Part shown: positions 61,740 to 64,000 of the stretch, one piece after another
Layout: each line of letters begins with the position of its first letter
Position numbering within the stretch: the first letter of the stretch is position 1
NCBI RefSeq assembly: GCF_000716675.1
Contig: NZ_JNXT01000007.1
Span: 62,001-126,000 of the forward strand
Source: Streptomyces alboflavus
Lineage (GTDB): Bacteria; Actinomycetota; Actinomycetes; Streptomycetales; Streptomycetaceae
Length of the DNA stretch: 64,000 bases
Direction of reading: 5' to 3'
The notes under the pieces: model-generated
The model's input: only the letters and a program-made list of their open reading frames with translations
Told to the model about the DNA's origin: nothing
Database searches by the model: none
Made by a program: the position numbers and the translations under genes

Positions 61740-62618
61740 GTGTCGACACCTACCCTCTCCGCACTGCCCATCCGCAGGCTGACTCCCCGTGACCTCACGG
61801 CCTGCGCCGATCTGTCCGAGGACCGCGGCTGGCCCCGCGAGGAACACAAATGGGGCCTGCTGCTCTCGGCCGGAACGGGCTACGGCATCGACGACCCCGA
61901 CGGCCCCGGCCTGATCGCCGTGTGCGTCGTCACCCAGTACGGACCCCATGAGAACCCTGGACTCTCGGCGATCGGCATGGTGCTGGTCGCCGAGAGTCAT
62001 GCCCGCAAGGGCATCGGCCGCCATCTGATGCGCAACGTCATCGAGGCCGCGAGCACCACCCCGCTCACCCTGCACGCGACCCCGAACGGCCGCCCCCTCT
62101 ACGAACAGCTCGGCTTCAAGACGACCGGCCGCGTCGAGATGGTCACCGGCCACTTCACGCCCGCCACCTCGGACGATCAGGCTCCGGGCATCACCACCCG
62201 GGCGGCGACCGCGGAGGACCTGCCCACCCTCGTCAGGCTCGACACAGAGGTCTTCGGCCTCGACCGCACCCACGTACTGACCCGCCTCCCGGCCTTCACC
62301 GACCAGCTGAGGGTCGCGGAGGCCGACGGCGAGATCATCGGCTACGCGGGCGCGTGGCCGAACATGCAGACGCACGTCGTCGGCCCGCTGATCGCCCGCG
62401 ACACGGAGACGGCGAAGGCGCTCATCGCGTCCCTCGGTGCCCACACCGACCGGCCGCTGCGCACGGACATCGACGTGCGCCACGAGGAACTGCTCACCTG
62501 GGTCAAGGCGCGGGGCCTGGAGACCGTGGCGTTCAACGCCGTGATGACGTACGGAATCCCGGAGCTGCCGGGTGACTGGACGCGCCGGTTCGCCCCGCTG
62601 ACGGTTGCCGCGGGCTGA
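61740..62618 (+). CDS. GNAT-family N-acetyltransferase with two domains
   Basis: 292 residues from the GTG at 61740. The N-terminal GNAT domain (~1-140) has the acetyl-CoA motif A region VLVAESHARKGIGRHLMRNVI (~80-100) and LHATPNGRPLYEQLGF. A second, weaker GNAT-like domain lies at ~150-290 (AEDLPTLVRLDTEVFG, with GYAGAWPN as the remnant of beta-strand 4), lacking a clear R/QxxGxG/A site. Such tandem GNATs usually have one active site. The substrate is unknown. It follows the membrane protein by five bases. The gene ends before two strong hairpins that face the convergent GlcG/HbpS-like gene. Confidence 0.88.
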   Translation: MSTPTLSALPIRRLTPRDLTACADLSEDRGWPREEHKWGLLLSAGTGYGIDDPDGPGLIAVCVVTQYGPHENPGLSAIGMVLVAESHARKGIGRHLMRNVIEAASTTPLTLHATPNGRPLYEQLGFKTTGRVEMVTGHFTPATSDDQAPGITTRAATAEDLPTLVRLDTEVFGLDRTHVLTRLPAFTDQLRVAEADGEIIGYAGAWPNMQTHVVGPLIARDTETAKALIASLGAHTDRPLRTDIDVRHEELLTWVKARGLETVAFNAVMTYGIPELPGDWTRRFAPLTVAAG

Positions 62619-62668
62619 GCCCGCTCGTCGCCGCGGGCTGACGCGCAGTCCGCCGTGCGCGAGCACGT

Positions 62669-62773
62669 CGAGGCCCGCCCTCAGGTGCCAGGTTCGTCTG
62701 GCGCGTGAGGGCGGGCCTCGTTGTGGCCTGTACGCGTCCGCTCGGGGCCGTACTACGGCGGGAGTACGGCCCC
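62669..62773. terminator. Two strong hairpins between convergent genes
   Basis: First: CGAGGCCCGCCCTCA (62669-62683) pairs perfectly with TGAGGGCGGGCCTCG (62706-62720), with an inner GCCAG/CTGGC helix in the loop. Second: GGGGCCGTACT (62744-62754) pairs with AGTACGGCCCC (62763-62773) around eight bases. They lie between the GNAT stop and the GlcG/HbpS-like stop and probably stop transcription from both sides. Confidence 0.8.
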
Positions 62774-62818
62774 GTACGGCCGGGACGCCTGGTGTGGCCG
62801 GGCGTCCGGGCGGCCCTG

Positions 62819-63250
62819 CTACGCGAGGTTCCGCACGGCCGTCGTCGCGAACTCGTGGTCCTGCTCGGGCGCGCCGCCACCGACACCGATCGCGCCGATC
62901 AGGCGGCCGTCACGGTGGACGGGCACGCCACCCGCGATGAACAGCAACGGCCGGTCGAGGGCGGTCGGCAGGGTGTGGAAGGGCGCACCGGGCTGCACCG
63001 CGTCCACGAGGTCGGCCGTCGGGGCGTTCAGCTGAAGGGCGGTGAACGCCTTGCGGGTGCTGGTCTCGCCGGAGATCAGCACGGCCCGGTCGTCGCGCCG
63101 GAAGGCCAGGAGGTGGCCACCGGCGTCGAGGACGGTGACGCTGACCGTGACGTCCGCGGCCTCGGCGGCACGGCGGGCGGCGGTCACGAGGACCTCGGCG
63201 TCACTGGTGGTCAGCGGGGCGACGGCGGCGGTGGGGGTGGTCGTGCTCAT
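62819..63250 (-). CDS. GlcG/HbpS-family haem-binding-like protein
   Basis: 143 residues. The GlcG/HbpS (DUF336) fold is indicated by AARRAAEAADVTVSVTVLDAGGHLLAFRRDD (in part), STRKAFTALQLNAPT and LFIAGGVPVHRDGRLIGAIGVGGG (in part). In S. reticuli HbpS binds haem and controls the SenS/SenR system, but no such kinase is adjacent here. There is no signal peptide, so it is likely cytoplasmic. AAGGAG seven to eight bases before the ATG at 63250 is a good ribosome site. It follows the MFS gene in the same direction, with three 13-base repeats in the spacer. Confidence 0.9.
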   Translation of the reverse strand: MSTTTPTAAVAPLTTSDAEVLVTAARRAAEAADVTVSVTVLDAGGHLLAFRRDDRAVLISGETSTRKAFTALQLNAPTADLVDAVQPGAPFHTLPTALDRPLLFIAGGVPVHRDGRLIGAIGVGGGAPEQDHEFATTAVRNLA

Positions 63251-63263
63251 GAGGGGTTTCTCC

Positions 63264-63302
63264 TTGGGGGTTCTGCTTGGGGGTTCTGCTTGGGGGTTCT
63301 GC
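63264..63302. repeat. Three perfect 13 bp tandem repeats
   Basis: TTGGGGGTTCTGC occurs three times head-to-tail (63264, 63277, 63290) between the MFS transporter stop and the GlcG/HbpS start. They lie 14 bases upstream of the ATG, just before the ribosome site. Confidence 0.95.
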
Positions 63303-63368
63303 GGGGGCGGTGGGATCCGGCGTGGGGTGCGGGGTCCCGGGGCCGGATCCGGGTCCTGCGGGATGTGG

Positions 63369-64000
63369 TCAGTGGTGGACGGGCGTCGGGGCCTCGGCCA
63401 GGGGCACGGCGCCGGTGACGACCTTGCCGGGGGAGGTGGACCGGCGCTCCAGGGCGGCCGAGAGGAAGGCCAGGCCGAGGGCGGAGCCGGCGAGTGCGGC
63501 ACCCACCCAGTTCGGGGCCGTGTAGCCGAAGCCGGCGGAGATCACGAAGCCGCCGAGCCAGGCCGCGAGGGCGTTGCCGAGGTTGAAGGCGCCGATGTTG
63601 GCGGCGGACGCGAGCGTCGGTGCCGCGGCGGCCTGGTCGAGGACCCGCTTCTGCAGCGGCGGCACGGTGGCGAAGCCGAAGGCGCCGATCAGCGCGACGG
63701 AGACGGCAGCCGCGACCTTGTTGTGCGCGGTGAGCGTGAACAGGGCGAGCACGACGGCGAGGGCACTGAGCGAGACGTACAGCATCGGCATCAGGGCGCG
63801 GTCGGCGAACTTGCCGCCGATCAGGTTGCCGCCGACCATGCCGAGGCCGAAGAGGACCAAGAGCCAGGTCACGGAGGAGTCCGCGTAGCCGGCGACTTCC
63901 GTCATCATCGGCGTGATGTACGTGATGGCCGCGAACACACCGCCGAAGCCGAGGACGGTCATCGCCATGGCGAGGAGCACCTGTACGTTGCGGAAGGCGC
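63369..64000 (-). CDS. MFS transporter, C-terminal part (truncated by window end)
   Basis: The window contains about 210 codons of the C-terminal part; the N-terminus lies beyond 64000. Six or so hydrophobic segments are present, including VTWLLVLFGLGMVGGNLIGG, where the loop GGNLIGGKFADR resembles the MFS intracellular loop, and FGFATVPPLQKRVL. It matches DHA1-type drug/metabolite exporters such as the AraJ group. The substrate is unknown. It precedes the GlcG/HbpS-like gene in the same direction. Confidence 0.88.
   Translation of the reverse strand, partial: AFRNVQVLLAMAMTVLGFGGVFAAITYITPMMTEVAGYADSSVTWLLVLFGLGMVGGNLIGGKFADRALMPMLYVSLSALAVVLALFTLTAHNKVAAAVSVALIGAFGFATVPPLQKRVLDQAAAAPTLASAANIGAFNLGNALAAWLGGFVISAGFGYTAPNWVGAALAGSALGLAFLSAALERRSTSPGKVVTGAVPLAEAPTPVHH

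Overview
The window looks like the core chromosome of a Streptomyces. GC content is very high with strong third-position GC bias. It carries the sporulation pair ssgR-ssgA, Streptomyces-type DnaA boxes, ParB sites (parS), a Rex operator and many 4-base stop/start overlaps. Gene order from the copper/DyP operon through pheA-serS, cydABCD, hisC and thiC to ssgA matches, as I remember it, the region fairly close to oriC in S. coelicolor. No tRNA, rRNA, CRISPR array, insertion sequence or prophage was seen. Region 1 (1-8241) is more accessory. It holds the end of a MocR-type regulator, a divergent HxlR/QorB-type pair, and a leftward run of methylglyoxal synthase, UDP-glucose 4-epimerase, an old-yellow-enzyme reductase, an SDR reductase and a CinA-like protein. 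A divergent MmyB-type XRE regulator and an anti-sigma-like ATPase follow. Several of these genes handle reactive carbonyls or quinones. Region 2 (8446-15070) is a copper-handling operon: a membrane protein, YcnI, SCO1, PCuAC, a CopC-CopD fusion and a Tat-exported DyP peroxidase. Region 3 (15157-19509) holds pheA, a DnaA-box cluster, serS and a HAD phosphatase. Region 4 (19600-23175) encodes two ABC ATPase/permease pairs. Region 5 (23469-28232) is a tightly packed operon: an M24 peptidase, an EphD-like hydrolase-SDR fusion, a PF10118 hydrolase and a MerR regulator. A second DnaA-box cluster follows it. Region 6 (28466-34191) holds a small conserved protein, an LLM oxidoreductase, a HAD phosphatase, an M23 peptidase and a GAF sensor kinase. 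Region 7 (34307-43626) is the cytochrome bd operon (cydA, cydB, fused cydDC) under a Rex operator, then hisC and a LacI regulator. Region 8 (43856-50335) holds a metallophosphatase with a long repetitive N-terminus, a membrane protein, a TerD-vWA protein and thiC with its TPP riboswitch. Region 9 (50415-64000) holds YibE/F, ssgA, ssgR, small membrane and cupin proteins, a tyrosine phosphatase followed by a cystathionine-lyase-type enzyme, a LysR regulator, a NUDIX hydrolase, a flavohaemoglobin with a long disordered N-terminus, a HAD phosphatase, a membrane protein, a GNAT, a GlcG/HbpS-like protein and a truncated MFS exporter. The most notable non-coding signals are the two DnaA-box clusters, four parS or parS-like sites (two overlapping start codons so that the proteins begin MFHVK), five -10 boxes placed exactly six bases before start codons (probable leaderless mRNAs), and several strong hairpins and short tandem repeats between genes.
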